A stretch of 64,000 nucleotides of DNA from Bacillus sp. 165 (GCF_017742235.1 NZ_JAGHKQ010000006.1:175283-239282); one strand, 5' to 3'; shown: positions 25,099 to 33,684, counted from the first letter of the stretch. Translations and numbers: made by a program. The notes: generated by a model not told the origin, from the letters alone.

Positions 25099-25638
25099 TT
25101 ACAATGAAAGTATGCGGTTCATTTGTTTTGCCGCCGCAATAGCTTGCTCATCCTTCAATATATCCCCAGGCTGATTTCCTTCTCCAATAATATACCCCTC
25201 AAATGATATGCCGACAAAGTCAAAAATATTTTGAAATTGTAAAATAAGAGGTAATCCTTTTATCTTAGGCTTATCCCCGCCTACAAGGATGACAAAGGCT
25301 TTTTTTTGACTCATTCGCTCTTTAAATTGAATATCCGCATCACGCAGACTTTGAGACCAGCGATCTACAAAATCCTTCATCACTCCTGACATACCGTACC
25401 AATAAATTGGTGTGGCAAACACTAAGATATCGTGCTCCAATACCTGTTTGATCATAGTTTCATATGTATCGTGCATAGGCTGAAAGCCCTCTTTGTCATG
25501 ACGCTTATCGTTAATAGGAAGAATTTCAAGGTTACGTAACAAAAAATTTGTAACTTCCTGCCCTTTCGTCATTACATTAGCTAAATATTCTGTATTCCCT
25601 TCGTTTCTTGAACTACCATGCAGTACTGCAATTTTCAT
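25099..25638 (-). CDS. NAD(P)H-dependent flavin reductase (YwqN-like)
   Basis: A 179-residue flavodoxin-fold oxidoreductase. FMN-binding marks are LHGSSRNEGNTEYLA at the N terminus and FATPIYWYGMSGVMKDFVDR in the middle. The length and sequence resemble B. subtilis YwqN. It is a single gene; AAGGGTGG precedes the ATG. Its leader contains a strong hairpin followed by a T-rich tract. The physiological substrate is not evident. Confidence 0.85.
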   Translation of the reverse strand: MKIAVLHGSSRNEGNTEYLANVMTKGQEVTNFLLRNLEILPINDKRHDKEGFQPMHDTYETMIKQVLEHDILVFATPIYWYGMSGVMKDFVDRWSQSLRDADIQFKERMSQKKAFVILVGGDKPKIKGLPLILQFQNIFDFVGISFEGYIIGEGNQPGDILKDEQAIAAAKQMNRILSL

Positions 25639-25969
25639 AATACCACCCTTTCAATTAAAAAATGAAAAGTGTAGAGGACAAATCTCTACACTTTTTTGTC
25701 GTTACTCTAATTTTACGTCTTTTCTATATTCCATTATATGTCTATTTCTTATTTTTTTAAAGTATTTCCTGTAATAATTTTAAAGAAATTGTAACATTAG
25801 TAACCTAAATTTTAACCGATTCGTCATAGCAACCACTTTACTATGTACAGAAGATATAAAAATGTACCTCCACTTTAGCCTATTTATTAATAGAAAGGTT
25901 TTCTTTTTTGTTTACTTCTCATATGTATATAGAGAGGGACAAGCATTATGAAAGGAGCGTGAAATTTGA
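25639..25969. other. Intergenic region upstream of the flavin reductase and holin-like genes
   Basis: An AT-rich stretch of 330 bases between divergent genes. Apart from the leader hairpin at 25665-25695 and likely promoters I see nothing in it. Confidence 0.5.
25665..25695 (-). promoter_or_regulatory. Terminator-like hairpin in the flavin reductase leader
   Basis: AAAAGTGTAGAG / CTCTACACTTTT, 12-bp perfect arms. On the minus strand it is followed by TTTTCATTTTTT and then the ribosome site of the 25099-25638 gene, so it would stop transcription before the gene; a plus-strand reading has no gene to terminate. Confidence 0.55.
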
Positions 25970-26194
25970 ATGGGTAATTTTTCAGATATCATTCGATTTG
26001 TAACAGGTTTTTTACTATCTCTCAAGCTTTTATTTGAATCCTTTGGTCATTCCTTTATTACCAATGATCAAATTGATGCTATCGCCAATGTAGCTTCCTT
26101 TTTATTCATTTTATACTTTGGCTATAAAAATAACTACGTTACAAAGAAAGGAAAAGAACAAAAGGAGCTTTTGAAGAAGCACAACCTTGATTAA
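25970..26194 (+). CDS. Holin-like small membrane protein
   Basis: A 74-residue protein with two membrane helices (about 9-25 and 40-56) and a charged Lys-rich tail ending in KELLKKHNLD. This layout, and the segment ITNDQIDAIANVASFLF, resemble small phage holins of the XhlB/phi-LC3 type. No endolysin or other phage gene is beside it, so it may be a domesticated holin. AAAGGAG lies 12 bases before the ATG, slightly long. Confidence 0.6.
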   Translation: MGNFSDIIRFVTGFLLSLKLLFESFGHSFITNDQIDAIANVASFLFILYFGYKNNYVTKKGKEQKELLKKHNLD

Positions 26195-26323
26195 GATAAC
26201 AAGCGAACATAGCTGTCCTTACCACCTCAACGAAGCATTTCTTCCTAAGAAAAGGCTTTTTTTATATTAGGAAAGGTGTTTTATAGATTAAAGCTAAGTT
26301 CGTTACCTAACACTTGATACTAT

Positions 26324-26374
26324 CCTATTTGTAAGAAAAGAGGCTTTATTTAAGCCTCTTTTCTTACAAATAGG
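26324..26374 (-). terminator. Terminator of the 26.4-27.2 kb gene
   Basis: Perfect 23-bp arms (26324-26346 and 26352-26374) with a 5-base loop, one of the longest stems in the window; it may also serve the holin-like gene. Confidence 0.8.
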
Positions 26375-26385
26375 GGGACATCTCA

Positions 26386-27159
26386 TTATTTTTTTTCGAG
26401 TACAACTTCATTAGATTGATAAGGACCAAATATACTCCCTCGATTGTTCTGATAAGTGTAAGTAGCTCGCAGCGGTGCGGAGGGATTCATGTTTCCATCT
26501 TTCATTTTGAAATGAAGAAACAGTCTAGCTTCTTCACCGCTCTTCAATGACTGAATATGCCAACGCACTAATTGAAATAACACTTTTCCCTCTCCTTTAT
26601 CAAAACGCAGCGAATTGGGTACGTAAATTAAATAGTCCCGAATCATATGATTTACATACAAAAGCATCGCAGTAGTCGCTCCGGTGTTTTTTACAAAAAG
26701 AGAGCATTCAACTATATCTCCCAGTTCATACGAAAGACGTTCTGTTATAAGCGAGCCTACCGTCAAGTTGCGTAAGGAAATATTTGTGACAATGCACGGT
26801 TCACCTGATTCTTGTATATAAAATACTTTCTCCTTTTTCACCAGTTCGTTACAGTTGTTTTTTCCAGAGGCAATAAAGTAAACAGCACCTTCAAGTTGCT
26901 CTGTCTGCGAGAGAGAGATCTTCAGCTGTAAAGGTTCATCTGCCCATTCTGTCCATCTAAATATAGATTCATTCTCACTCATATCAACAGGCAGAATGGT
27001 GGCTGCTGCCAACTGCAAGCCTTTTGGCAGCTTCATCTCTAACATCATGTTTGTTGCAGATTCAGCAGTAATTGTGACAAGCAAATCCACCATTGGCCCT
27101 TTCATATTACATTGGTCAACAGACAACAAAATACCCTGCTTCTCCAGTCCTTCTGACAT
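26386..27159 (-). CDS. Surface-protein-like repeat-domain (DUF11-type) protein without signal
   Basis: A 257-residue beta-rich protein. The second half (SYELGDIVECSLFVKNTGAT onward, with LIYVPNSLRFDKGEGKV and ATYTYQNN) resembles the DUF11 domain of surface and coat proteins. No signal peptide or membrane helix is visible, unusual for DUF11 but seen in spore-surface proteins. AAAGGGAGG is placed six bases before the ATG at 27159. It is a single gene with a very long terminator stem. The function is unknown. Confidence 0.65.
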   Translation of the reverse strand: MSEGLEKQGILLSVDQCNMKGPMVDLLVTITAESATNMMLEMKLPKGLQLAAATILPVDMSENESIFRWTEWADEPLQLKISLSQTEQLEGAVYFIASGKNNCNELVKKEKVFYIQESGEPCIVTNISLRNLTVGSLITERLSYELGDIVECSLFVKNTGATTAMLLYVNHMIRDYLIYVPNSLRFDKGEGKVLFQLVRWHIQSLKSGEEARLFLHFKMKDGNMNPSAPLRATYTYQNNRGSIFGPYQSNEVVLEKK

Positions 27160-27267
27160 GTTAAGCCTCCCTTTCAAATTGCTCTTATATAATATATGAA
27201 AGCATTTTGAAGTTTCATCTTATTTTTCATCATACTTTTGAAGATCACAATTACCGATGAGATTTTA

Positions 27268-27528
27268 CTAGCACAAAGTCTTCTCGATAGGATACAACGT
27301 ATGCCCCACCTTACTAATCTTTCTTTGAAACTTCAACGGAAACATTGTAATTATGTATCTTATGTGACCGGCCTTTTTCGGAATTGAAAGAAGCATTTTA
27401 TTTCTCTCTTTTAATGCGCATACGATTGCATAATTCTGCCCTCCTTCTATTCTCATAATAAGTTCGTCTTCTTCCTCCAATATCCTGCCATAACAGATTT
27501 GTATTAACAGAAAAGTCATACTAAGCAA
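27268..27528 (-). CDS. Small hypothetical protein (uncertain)
   Basis: An 86-residue open frame. The last 70 residues (RILEEEDELIMRIEGGQNYA and following, then KAGHIRYIITMFPLKF) read like a real beta-rich protein, but no start codon has a well-placed ribosome site: GGAGGAAG lies 14 bases before the ATG at 27454-27456. It is divergent from the efflux operon and may overlap its upstream region. It could be a decayed gene. Confidence 0.3.
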   Translation of the reverse strand: MLSMTFLLIQICYGRILEEEDELIMRIEGGQNYAIVCALKERNKMLLSIPKKAGHIRYIITMFPLKFQRKISKVGHTLYPIEKTLC

Positions 27529-27532
27529 GTAC

Positions 27533-27560
27533 TTGTTATCTGGTCAAATTTGACTATAAT
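27533..27560 (+). promoter_or_regulatory. Promoter with internal operator of the efflux/PadR operon
   Basis: TTGTTA and TATAAT are 16 bases apart, and the spacer contains the perfect 12-bp palindrome GTCAAATTTGAC (27543-27554). A repressor bound there would block RNA polymerase; the PadR protein encoded downstream is the obvious candidate. Confidence 0.65.
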
Positions 27561-27599
27561 GAATGATATATCTTACATAAAGAGAAAGAAGGGGACCAT

Positions 27600-29120
27600 T
27601 TGAATCCAAAAGAAAACAATATAAAATTTGTTGTTGCTGGTTTATTGCTGGGTATTTTAATGGCCGCAATGGACAATACAATTGTAGCCACTGCAATGGC
27701 TACAATTGTCGGTGACTTAGGAGGACTTGATAAATTTATTTGGGTAACCTCTGCTTATATGGTTGCAACAATGGCAGGAATGCCTATTTTCGGAAAGTTA
27801 TCTGATATGTATGGACGAAAGCGATTTTACATTGGAGGATTGCTTTTATTTTTGATTGGTTCCATGTTATGCGGAACCGCTGGGAGTATTGAACAATTAA
27901 GTATTTATCGTGCGATTCAAGGGATTGGTGGCGGAGCATTGATGCCGATTGCCTTTACCATTATGTACGATATTTTCCCACCGGAAAAACGAGGGAAAAT
28001 GACAGGTCTTTTTGGAGCAGTTTTTGGTACATCTAGTGTCTTCGGTCCGTTATTAGGTGCCTATATTACAGAATATATCAGCTGGCACTGGGTATTTTAT
28101 ATCAACCTTCCGTTAGGCCTGATATCCTTATTTTTCATCATGAAATACTACCAAGAATCCTTGCAGCATAAAAAACAACAAATCGACTGGCCTGGTGCTA
28201 TCACATTGATTATTGGTATTGTCAGCTTAATGTTTGCTCTCGAGCTTGGCGGGAAAGAATACGCATGGAATTCTGGTGTTATCATCAGCCTTTTTGCTAT
28301 CTTTGGTGTAATGGTAATTGCTTTCTTCTTGATTGAACGAAAAGCACAAGAACCCGTTATTTCCTTTCATTTGTTTAAAAACCGCTTATTTGCCGCCACA
28401 CAAGGAGTAGCATTGTTTTATGGTGCAACGTTTATCATTGCAACGGTATATATTCCGATTTTTGTACAAGGGGTATTAGGCGGATCTGCATCTAATGCCG
28501 GTCTTATTTTAACACCTATGATGCTTGGTTCTGTTGCCGGCAGCCAAACAGGGGGACAATTAGCTACCCGCACAAGTTACCGCAATATCATGTTGTTATC
28601 AGGAGTATTTTTCGTTACAGGCTTTTACTTATTAAGTACACTGACTGTCGATACAAGCCGTGCTATGGTTACCCTATTCATGATTTTGGCTGGTCTTGGC
28701 GTCGGTTTCTCATTCTCGGTATTAAGCATGGCTTCCATTCATGGATTAGATATGCGCTCGCGTGGGTCTGCGACATCTACAAACTCATTCTCACGTTCAC
28801 TAGGCATGACACTTGGCGTCACTATTTTCGGTACTATTCAAAATAGTATCTTTACAAATAAACTAAAGTCCGTATTTCCTCCTGAATTGGCAAATTTAGC
28901 TCCAAAAGGCGGAGATACTAGCTTTCTTCTTTCTTCAGAAGCAAACAAAAACATTCCTCCCGACGTTTTGCAGAGCATCAAAGAAGCACTGGCACATTCT
29001 ATTTCCAGCATATTTGCTTGGGCGCTCCTTCCTGCAATATTGGCCGTTGTGTGTATCCTGCTCATGGGGAATGAACGACTTGCAATTCCTGTAAAAAACA
29101 AGAAAAAGCAAGTAAGCTAA
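27600..29120 (+). CDS. DHA2 family drug:H+ antiporter (14 TM)
   Basis: A 506-residue major facilitator with 14 predicted membrane helices. Motif A GKLSDMYGRKRFYIGG, motif B-like IYRAIQGIGGGALMPIA and motif C GAVFGTSSVFGPLLGA place it in the EmrB/QacA group of proton-driven multidrug exporters; the acid in helix 1 (AAMDNTIVATAM) is also typical. It starts with TTG, five bases after AAGGGG. The PadR gene follows 14 bases later. The substrate is unknown. Confidence 0.9.
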   Translation: MNPKENNIKFVVAGLLLGILMAAMDNTIVATAMATIVGDLGGLDKFIWVTSAYMVATMAGMPIFGKLSDMYGRKRFYIGGLLLFLIGSMLCGTAGSIEQLSIYRAIQGIGGGALMPIAFTIMYDIFPPEKRGKMTGLFGAVFGTSSVFGPLLGAYITEYISWHWVFYINLPLGLISLFFIMKYYQESLQHKKQQIDWPGAITLIIGIVSLMFALELGGKEYAWNSGVIISLFAIFGVMVIAFFLIERKAQEPVISFHLFKNRLFAATQGVALFYGATFIIATVYIPIFVQGVLGGSASNAGLILTPMMLGSVAGSQTGGQLATRTSYRNIMLLSGVFFVTGFYLLSTLTVDTSRAMVTLFMILAGLGVGFSFSVLSMASIHGLDMRSRGSATSTNSFSRSLGMTLGVTIFGTIQNSIFTNKLKSVFPPELANLAPKGGDTSFLLSSEANKNIPPDVLQSIKEALAHSISSIFAWALLPAILAVVCILLMGNERLAIPVKNKKKQVS

Positions 29121-29134
29121 ATAGGAGGGATCGT

Positions 29135-29716
29135 ATGATAAAACTGGTCATTCTTGGTCTCTTGATGGAAGGGGAAAAACACCCGTATGAAATACAGCAA
29201 ATCGTCAATGAACGCGGGATGAACCACTATATAAAAATGGCAAAAGGGTCTCTATACTACGCCTTTGAGCAGTTGGAAAAAAAAGAATGCATAGAAGTGA
29301 TTGACATTGTCCGGGATACAAATCGCCCTGACAAAACAATTTACCGTATCACAGAAAAAGGAGAAGAGGCGTTTCAGGATCTTCTTCTAAAGCAATTCCG
29401 CGATCCAAACCACATTTCCAAACCAATTTATGCTGGTTTGGCATTTGCGACAGCCGGTAATCAACAAAAGCTAGCTGCAATATTACATGATAAAATACAA
29501 GAAACATCCCACTTGCTCGAGTTAATGCAAATGATTTATAAGAAAAAAATAGGTACCATCCCACGTTCTCAGCTGCACATTTTAGCAGGAGTGATGGAAC
29601 ACGCTCAAACAGAAATCAATTGGCTTACGCGTTTACGAAGCGACGCTCTAAATGAACGCTTAGCCGAAATAGGTACAGAAATAGAGAATATTCAAATTAA
29701 CAGCCGGCTGCCCTAA
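29135..29716 (+). CDS. PadR family transcriptional regulator
   Basis: A 193-residue PadR regulator with the winged HTH (LVILGLLMEGEKHPYEIQQI, then KGSLYYAFEQLEKK) and a C-terminal helical dimer domain (Vir_C type). It is co-transcribed with the DHA2 exporter and should repress the operon until a substrate drug binds. The palindrome in the promoter spacer (27543-27554) is its likely operator. GGAGGG lies six bases before the ATG. Confidence 0.9.
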   Translation: MIKLVILGLLMEGEKHPYEIQQIVNERGMNHYIKMAKGSLYYAFEQLEKKECIEVIDIVRDTNRPDKTIYRITEKGEEAFQDLLLKQFRDPNHISKPIYAGLAFATAGNQQKLAAILHDKIQETSHLLELMQMIYKKKIGTIPRSQLHILAGVMEHAQTEINWLTRLRSDALNERLAEIGTEIENIQINSRLP

Positions 29717-29735
29717 TGGAAGCCGGCTTTCTTTT
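29702..29735 (+). terminator. Terminator of the efflux/PadR operon
   Basis: AGCCGGCT repeated as inverted arms 11 bases apart, then TTCTTTT. Confidence 0.8.
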
Positions 29736-29851
29736 AAGGTTTATCAATGAAATTAAATTTATTAAGATTAAAATTAAAGAAATTAATTATTTAATTGTTG
29801 ATATTCATTTTTTTGAGTTTTATAATTAATTATAATGAAAGGAGGGGAAAA

Positions 29852-30220
29852 ATGGGTTACCCTATTATAACTTCATGTCCTATTTGTGAAGAAAAACTAT
29901 ATGCCGCACAATTAAACTGCAAATGCTGTAAAACTGTCATTGAAAATGAGTTTGAATTACCAAAGCTAATGTATTTAGAGAAAGAACAGCTCCATTTTAT
30001 CGAAGTGTTTTTAAAGTGCCGTGGCAGTATTAAAGAAGTAGAAAGAGAACTTAGTATTTCATATCCAACTGTAAGAAACAAACTAGAGGAAATTATTGAG
30101 GCCCTGGGATACGATACAGCGAAGAAAAGAGAAGAACCAAAGAAAAAAAATATTTTAGATTTGCTGGATCGAGGCGAGATTACAGCAGATGAAGCAATTG
30201 AGATGCTGAAGAAAAAATAA
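29852..30220 (+). CDS. DUF2089 family regulator-like protein
   Basis: A 122-residue protein with three parts: an N-terminal zinc ribbon (CPICEEKLYAAQLNCKCC), a central HTH-like segment (CRGSIKEVERELSISYPTVR) and a C-terminal SHOCT-like helix pair (ILDLLDRGEITADEAIEMLK). This is the DUF2089 layout, thought to be a DNA-binding protein. I choose the ATG at 29852 because AAAGGAGGGG lies upstream. The next gene carries a related SHOCT-like segment, suggesting the two products interact or descend from one another. Confidence 0.85.
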   Translation: MGYPIITSCPICEEKLYAAQLNCKCCKTVIENEFELPKLMYLEKEQLHFIEVFLKCRGSIKEVERELSISYPTVRNKLEEIIEALGYDTAKKREEPKKKNILDLLDRGEITADEAIEMLKKK

Positions 30221-30225
30221 AAAAA

Positions 30226-30249
30226 GACACTTTATGTAGATAAAGTGTC
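30226..30249 (+). promoter_or_regulatory. Intercistronic hairpin
   Basis: GACACTTTA / TAAAGTGTC with a 6-base loop right after the DUF2089 stop. There is no U-tract in the plus direction, so it looks more like an mRNA processing or stability element; on the minus strand an A-run makes it terminator-shaped. Confidence 0.5.
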
Positions 30250-30324
30250 CAAAAACAATATTGTATGTTTATCATAACAAATATAAATAAATGTGTCGAG
30301 ACACGATATAAGGGGTGTGTATAT

Positions 30325-30699
30325 ATGAAAGAAGAAATTAAGCAGGTATTAACCATGATGCAAGAAGGCAAAATTGATGCAGATAAGGCTTCTGAGCTTC
30401 TGACAGTTATCAAGCCGCAAGAGACAGAAATATCAACTAAGCCTTATCTGGATAAAACCTTGCGCATACGCGTCCATTCCCATGAAGGTGATAATGTAGC
30501 TATTAACCTTCCCATCAAATTAATCAAAGCAACCATCAAGGCAGCACAAGGAGCTTTTTTGAAAATACCTGAAACAGAGAAGTATTTAAAGGATGTAGAC
30601 TTAGATCTACTTCTACAAGCAATCGAGCATGAAATCGATGGGCCTATAATTGACATTACAAGCGCGGAACAAGACAAAGTTTTCGTTGTGATTGAATAA
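30325..30699 (+). CDS. SHOCT-like domain protein of unknown function
   Basis: A 124-residue cytosolic protein. Residues 1-28 (EIKQVLTMMQEGKIDADKAS) form a SHOCT-like helical hairpin of the YvlB/DUF2089-C type. The rest (LRIRVHSHEGDNVAINLPIK and following, ending DIT..DKVFVVIE) is a small alpha/beta domain. AAGGGGTG precedes the ATG. The following gene starts five bases after its stop codon, so the two are coupled. Similar gene pairs occur in envelope-stress operons of Bacilli, but the role here is an inference. Confidence 0.75.
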   Translation: MKEEIKQVLTMMQEGKIDADKASELLTVIKPQETEISTKPYLDKTLRIRVHSHEGDNVAINLPIKLIKATIKAAQGAFLKIPETEKYLKDVDLDLLLQAIEHEIDGPIIDITSAEQDKVFVVIE

Positions 30700-30703
30700 G
30701 GCT

Positions 30704-30964
30704 ATGATACGAATTAAAGTTACTGTCTCTGGTAAAAAGATACCTTTTTCCATTCCAGTTCCATACCTTCTTCTCCGTGCAGCCACATCTAGTCTAGTAC
30801 TACGTCCTGTTTTAAAACTCGTAGACAATCAGCACAGAACCACTCTTGCAGGCTTAGATCCCACTGTATTCAAAGAACTAGTGCGGACATTACAACATTT
30901 CAAAGGAACAGAGCTAGTGCATATTGACTCTCATGACGGAACAAAAGTTATTATTACATTGTAG
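30704..30964 (+). CDS. Small protein coupled to the SHOCT-like gene
   Basis: An 86-residue protein (MIRIKVTVSGKKIPFSIPVP at the N terminus). The C-terminal pattern IDSHDGTKVIITL mirrors the end of the upstream protein (ITSAEQDKVFVVIE), so the two may share a fold. It has almost no room for its own ribosome site (AAGG two bases before ATG), so translation probably depends on the upstream gene. I do not recognise the family. Confidence 0.65.
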   Translation: MIRIKVTVSGKKIPFSIPVPYLLLRAATSSLVLRPVLKLVDNQHRTTLAGLDPTVFKELVRTLQHFKGTELVHIDSHDGTKVIITL

Positions 30965-30971
30965 CATACTT

Positions 30972-31001
30972 CAAAAGCTGGCCATTCTTGGTCAGCTTTT
31001 G
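30972..31001 (+). terminator. Weak terminator-like hairpin
   Basis: CAAAAGCTG / CAGCTTTTG with partly paired inner bases, just after the three-gene operon. Confidence 0.6.
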
Positions 31002-31257
31002 GTTTGAATGCTCCCTTCTATTTATCACAAATCATTCACCTTCACTACACAAATGTATTATATCTCCACTACAAAACCTACCAATCTATATCAAATTGCA
31101 ACATAAGCCCTGCCTTATCTATGTATTTCTTAGCACAATGTTCACCATATCAACGATTCGTGTAGAAAACTTTCTTCAATCCGACATTATTTTTTAAAGG
31201 AAGATGACAAGAAAACAGGGAAATTGTAATTACGATAAATTTTGAGGGGGATTAATC

Positions 31258-32166
31258 ATGGAAGCAAAATATAGAACGAAAGATGTTGAGAATAAAACAG
31301 GAATTCCCAAAAATGTCATTCGTAAATATAGTGCTACTTTAGAGCAATATGGATATCCTATTGAAAAGAGTGCGACGGGAGAACGTGCTTTTAGGTTAGA
31401 AGATATTAAGCTTTTAAAAACAATTCATGATTCTGCTTCTGAACTGGATAAGGATATTATCGAAGTGATTGCCGATCTTGTCCATGAAATGAACCATCCA
31501 ACCCCTGCCCCTGTCCTTACATCAGCGAAATCGTCCAAAGCTATTTCTCCACTTGCTGCAGCTGACACTCAAGATGTAAGCGTCACTATCCGAGAACAGA
31601 ATAAAAAGTTTGAGGAGTTCATGAACAAGCTCGACAATCTAGCACAGTTAAATGAAGCCATCATACACCAAAACTCCACATTAATATCACAAAACAGACA
31701 AAAAGATGAAAAACTGGACGATTTGCTGCACCATGTTTACATTAAAGAATCCAAACAGGAAGAAAAATTAAGCGAGCTTATGACACATGTTCAGAAAAAG
31801 GAATCGCGTCAAGATAATAAACTGCATGACCTCATGGTTCATATGCAGAAAAAAGAAGTAAAGCAAGAAGAGAATCTCAATAAACTCATGCATCATATAT
31901 CACAAAAAGAGTTTAAACAAGAACTGAAGATGAATGAGTTTATGCACCATGTATCTGAAACAGGAGCACGTCAAGAAGAAAAAATGAGCGAGCTTGCTTA
32001 TACGGTGAAACGGAGAGAAGCCAGCCGCGACGAACAGCTTATGCGCCTGATACGAGAAATGCAGGAAACAAAGCAAATGATTGCTGCTGCAAGAGAAAAT
32101 TCACTCCTCAAAGGTTTAAAATCCTTATTTTTACGAGAAAAACCACAGAAAGCAGATTCTCACTAA
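31258..32166 (+). CDS. MerR-type HTH protein with seven 18-residue coiled-coil repeats
   Basis: A 302-residue protein. Residues 1-75 form a MerR-like HTH (YRTKDVENKTGIPKNVIRKY, then ERAFRLEDIKLLKTI). After a linker, residues 148-273 consist of seven tandem 18-residue repeats with consensus near KQEEKLxELMxHVQKKEx. The spacing fits a 7+11 coiled coil. The C terminus is basic (GLKSLFLREKPQK). This resembles RacA-like or DUF3967 proteins of Bacillus, which combine an HTH with a coiled coil, but I cannot assign a role. GAGGGGG lies upstream of the ATG. Confidence 0.8.
   Translation: MEAKYRTKDVENKTGIPKNVIRKYSATLEQYGYPIEKSATGERAFRLEDIKLLKTIHDSASELDKDIIEVIADLVHEMNHPTPAPVLTSAKSSKAISPLAAADTQDVSVTIREQNKKFEEFMNKLDNLAQLNEAIIHQNSTLISQNRQKDEKLDDLLHHVYIKESKQEEKLSELMTHVQKKESRQDNKLHDLMVHMQKKEVKQEENLNKLMHHISQKEFKQELKMNEFMHHVSETGARQEEKMSELAYTVKRREASRDEQLMRLIREMQETKQMIAAARENSLLKGLKSLFLREKPQKADSH
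31699..32076 (+). repeat. Seven in-frame 54-bp repeats inside the MerR-HTH gene
   Basis: Each unit encodes 18 residues; units 2-6 (residues 166-255) are clearly related and units 1 and 7 more diverged. The DNA copies have drifted, so the array is old and kept at protein level. Confidence 0.75.
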
Positions 32167-32185
32167 ACAAATAAATTAAACTCTA

Positions 32186-32243
32186 AGAGCAGCCATAAGA
32201 AAAAGTTACCGGTATATCGGTAACTTTTTCTTATGGCTGCTCT
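32186..32243. terminator. Bidirectional terminator between convergent genes
   Basis: Perfect 26-bp arms with a GTATAT loop; it overlaps the stop codon of the histidine kinase gene on the minus strand. Confidence 0.9.
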
Positions 32244-33511
32244 GCAGCAGGGAGGGTAATAATGGCTTCTGTTCCCTTCCCAACTTCACTTTTATATGTA
32301 AGCTTGCCATTGTGCGCTTGTATAATACTGAATGTAACCATAAGTCCTAAACCTGTCCCTTTTTCTTTCAAAGAGTAATAGGGCTGTCCCAATCGATCTA
32401 TTTGCTCTTTCGTCATACCAACGCCGCTGTCTTTGACCTTAATAATAATTTCATCCGCTATTTGCTTAGCAGTTACCTTTAAATATCCTTTATTCTGCTG
32501 AATTGCTTCTACCCCATTTTTGACGATATTCATAATAGCTTGTTTCAGTTTTGCTTTATCTCCAACTGTATATAGAAAGTCCTCCATTTCCGTTTGTAAA
32601 TATACGCCTTGCATCGCTGCAAAAGAGGACATAAGGGTCGTAACTTCAAAAAGCTGGGCAGACAGATGGATGTGCTGCTTCACTTCAATTTGTGGCCGGG
32701 CTAAGTTCAAGTAATCAGAGATAATTCCTTCCGCCCGATCAAGCTCTGTTAAAACTAAGCGCATATATTCTTTATTTCCTGCTTCCTCGCTTCCTTCTAA
32801 CAGCTGAATAAAGCCCCTCACAACCGTCAATGGATTCCGAACCTCATGTGCTACACTGGCTGCCAGTTCACTTATGATATTCAACTTTTCTGATTTATGC
32901 ATTTCTACACGTAAAAATGCGTTTTCATATAAATATTCTGTTATATAAATTTGAAAAATCATAGTCATAGCCATGATAATAGAAGCAACAGTAAAATTGA
33001 AATACATTTGTGATGTACTCAGTGTAAAGCCTTCCCCCATTACAATGACAAGCCCCTTTGCAATGATGTATACGAGTGCATAACAAAACGCTAGCGCAGA
33101 AGCTATCATAATTTTTTTATTTTTCGGATATGAAAACCACTTTTTCGAAACTACAAGCGGGATGACTGATAAAATAATCACATGAAAGGCACGGAACCAT
33201 ATATCCTCAAACCCGTTGAGAAATGCATAATATACTAATGAAGCAAGCGCCGTTACTATCCCTATCCCATATCCCCCATACAAAAAAGAAATCATAATGG
33301 GAATTTGATAAAAGTCATATTCTCCCCCTTCTCCTAAATGTATAGGGTAAACCATACAAAAGAGCAGTATGATATTAGATAGAACCGTCACAAAATAACG
33401 ATTTGACTTCGGCACAGTAGCATGATGACGATTAAGGCGAATCGTTTCATAAAAAAAGAACGGCAAAATGATAATGGCGACTTGAATGATAATATCCTTC
33501 ACTTGCTCCAC
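32231..33511 (-). CDS. Sporulation-type sensor histidine kinase (KinB-like)
   Basis: A 426-residue membrane kinase with six N-terminal membrane helices (5TMR-LYT-like, about 5-200) and a cytosolic kinase: H-box SVAHEVRNPLTVVRGFIQLL, N-box NIVKNGVEAI, G1 DSGVGM and G2 GTGLGLMV. The topology and H-box match KinB-type kinases that feed the Spo0F-Spo0A phosphorelay. No response regulator is adjacent, typical for orphan sporulation kinases, and no kapB is seen. The GTG start has GGAGG seven bases upstream. Confidence 0.85.
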   Translation of the reverse strand: MEQVKDIIIQVAIIILPFFFYETIRLNRHHATVPKSNRYFVTVLSNIILLFCMVYPIHLGEGGEYDFYQIPIMISFLYGGYGIGIVTALASLVYYAFLNGFEDIWFRAFHVIILSVIPLVVSKKWFSYPKNKKIMIASALAFCYALVYIIAKGLVIVMGEGFTLSTSQMYFNFTVASIIMAMTMIFQIYITEYLYENAFLRVEMHKSEKLNIISELAASVAHEVRNPLTVVRGFIQLLEGSEEAGNKEYMRLVLTELDRAEGIISDYLNLARPQIEVKQHIHLSAQLFEVTTLMSSFAAMQGVYLQTEMEDFLYTVGDKAKLKQAIMNIVKNGVEAIQQNKGYLKVTAKQIADEIIIKVKDSGVGMTKEQIDRLGQPYYSLKEKGTGLGLMVTFSIIQAHNGKLTYKSEVGKGTEAIITLPAAEQP

Positions 33512-33659
33512 TCCCCTACCTCCAAATATTCCCTCATCTTGATTATATCATTTGTTTGACAATTTAAAACGAATTTTTTAACTTTTCTAACAATTTATAA
33601 ATAAAAAATAATATAAAGAGATATTATGTTAGAATCTCTCGAAATTAAGAAAAAACAAA

Positions 33660-33684
33660 AAACAACAGCTTAAAACTGTTGTTT
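33660..33684 (-). terminator. Terminator of the DCC family gene
   Basis: AAACAACAG / CTGTTGTTT with a 7-base loop, followed by T-rich sequence; it overlaps the stop codon. Confidence 0.8.

Noticed and set aside
25970..26194. Prophage remnant
   Set aside because: Only one holin-like gene is present; no other phage gene, integrase or attachment repeat was found nearby.
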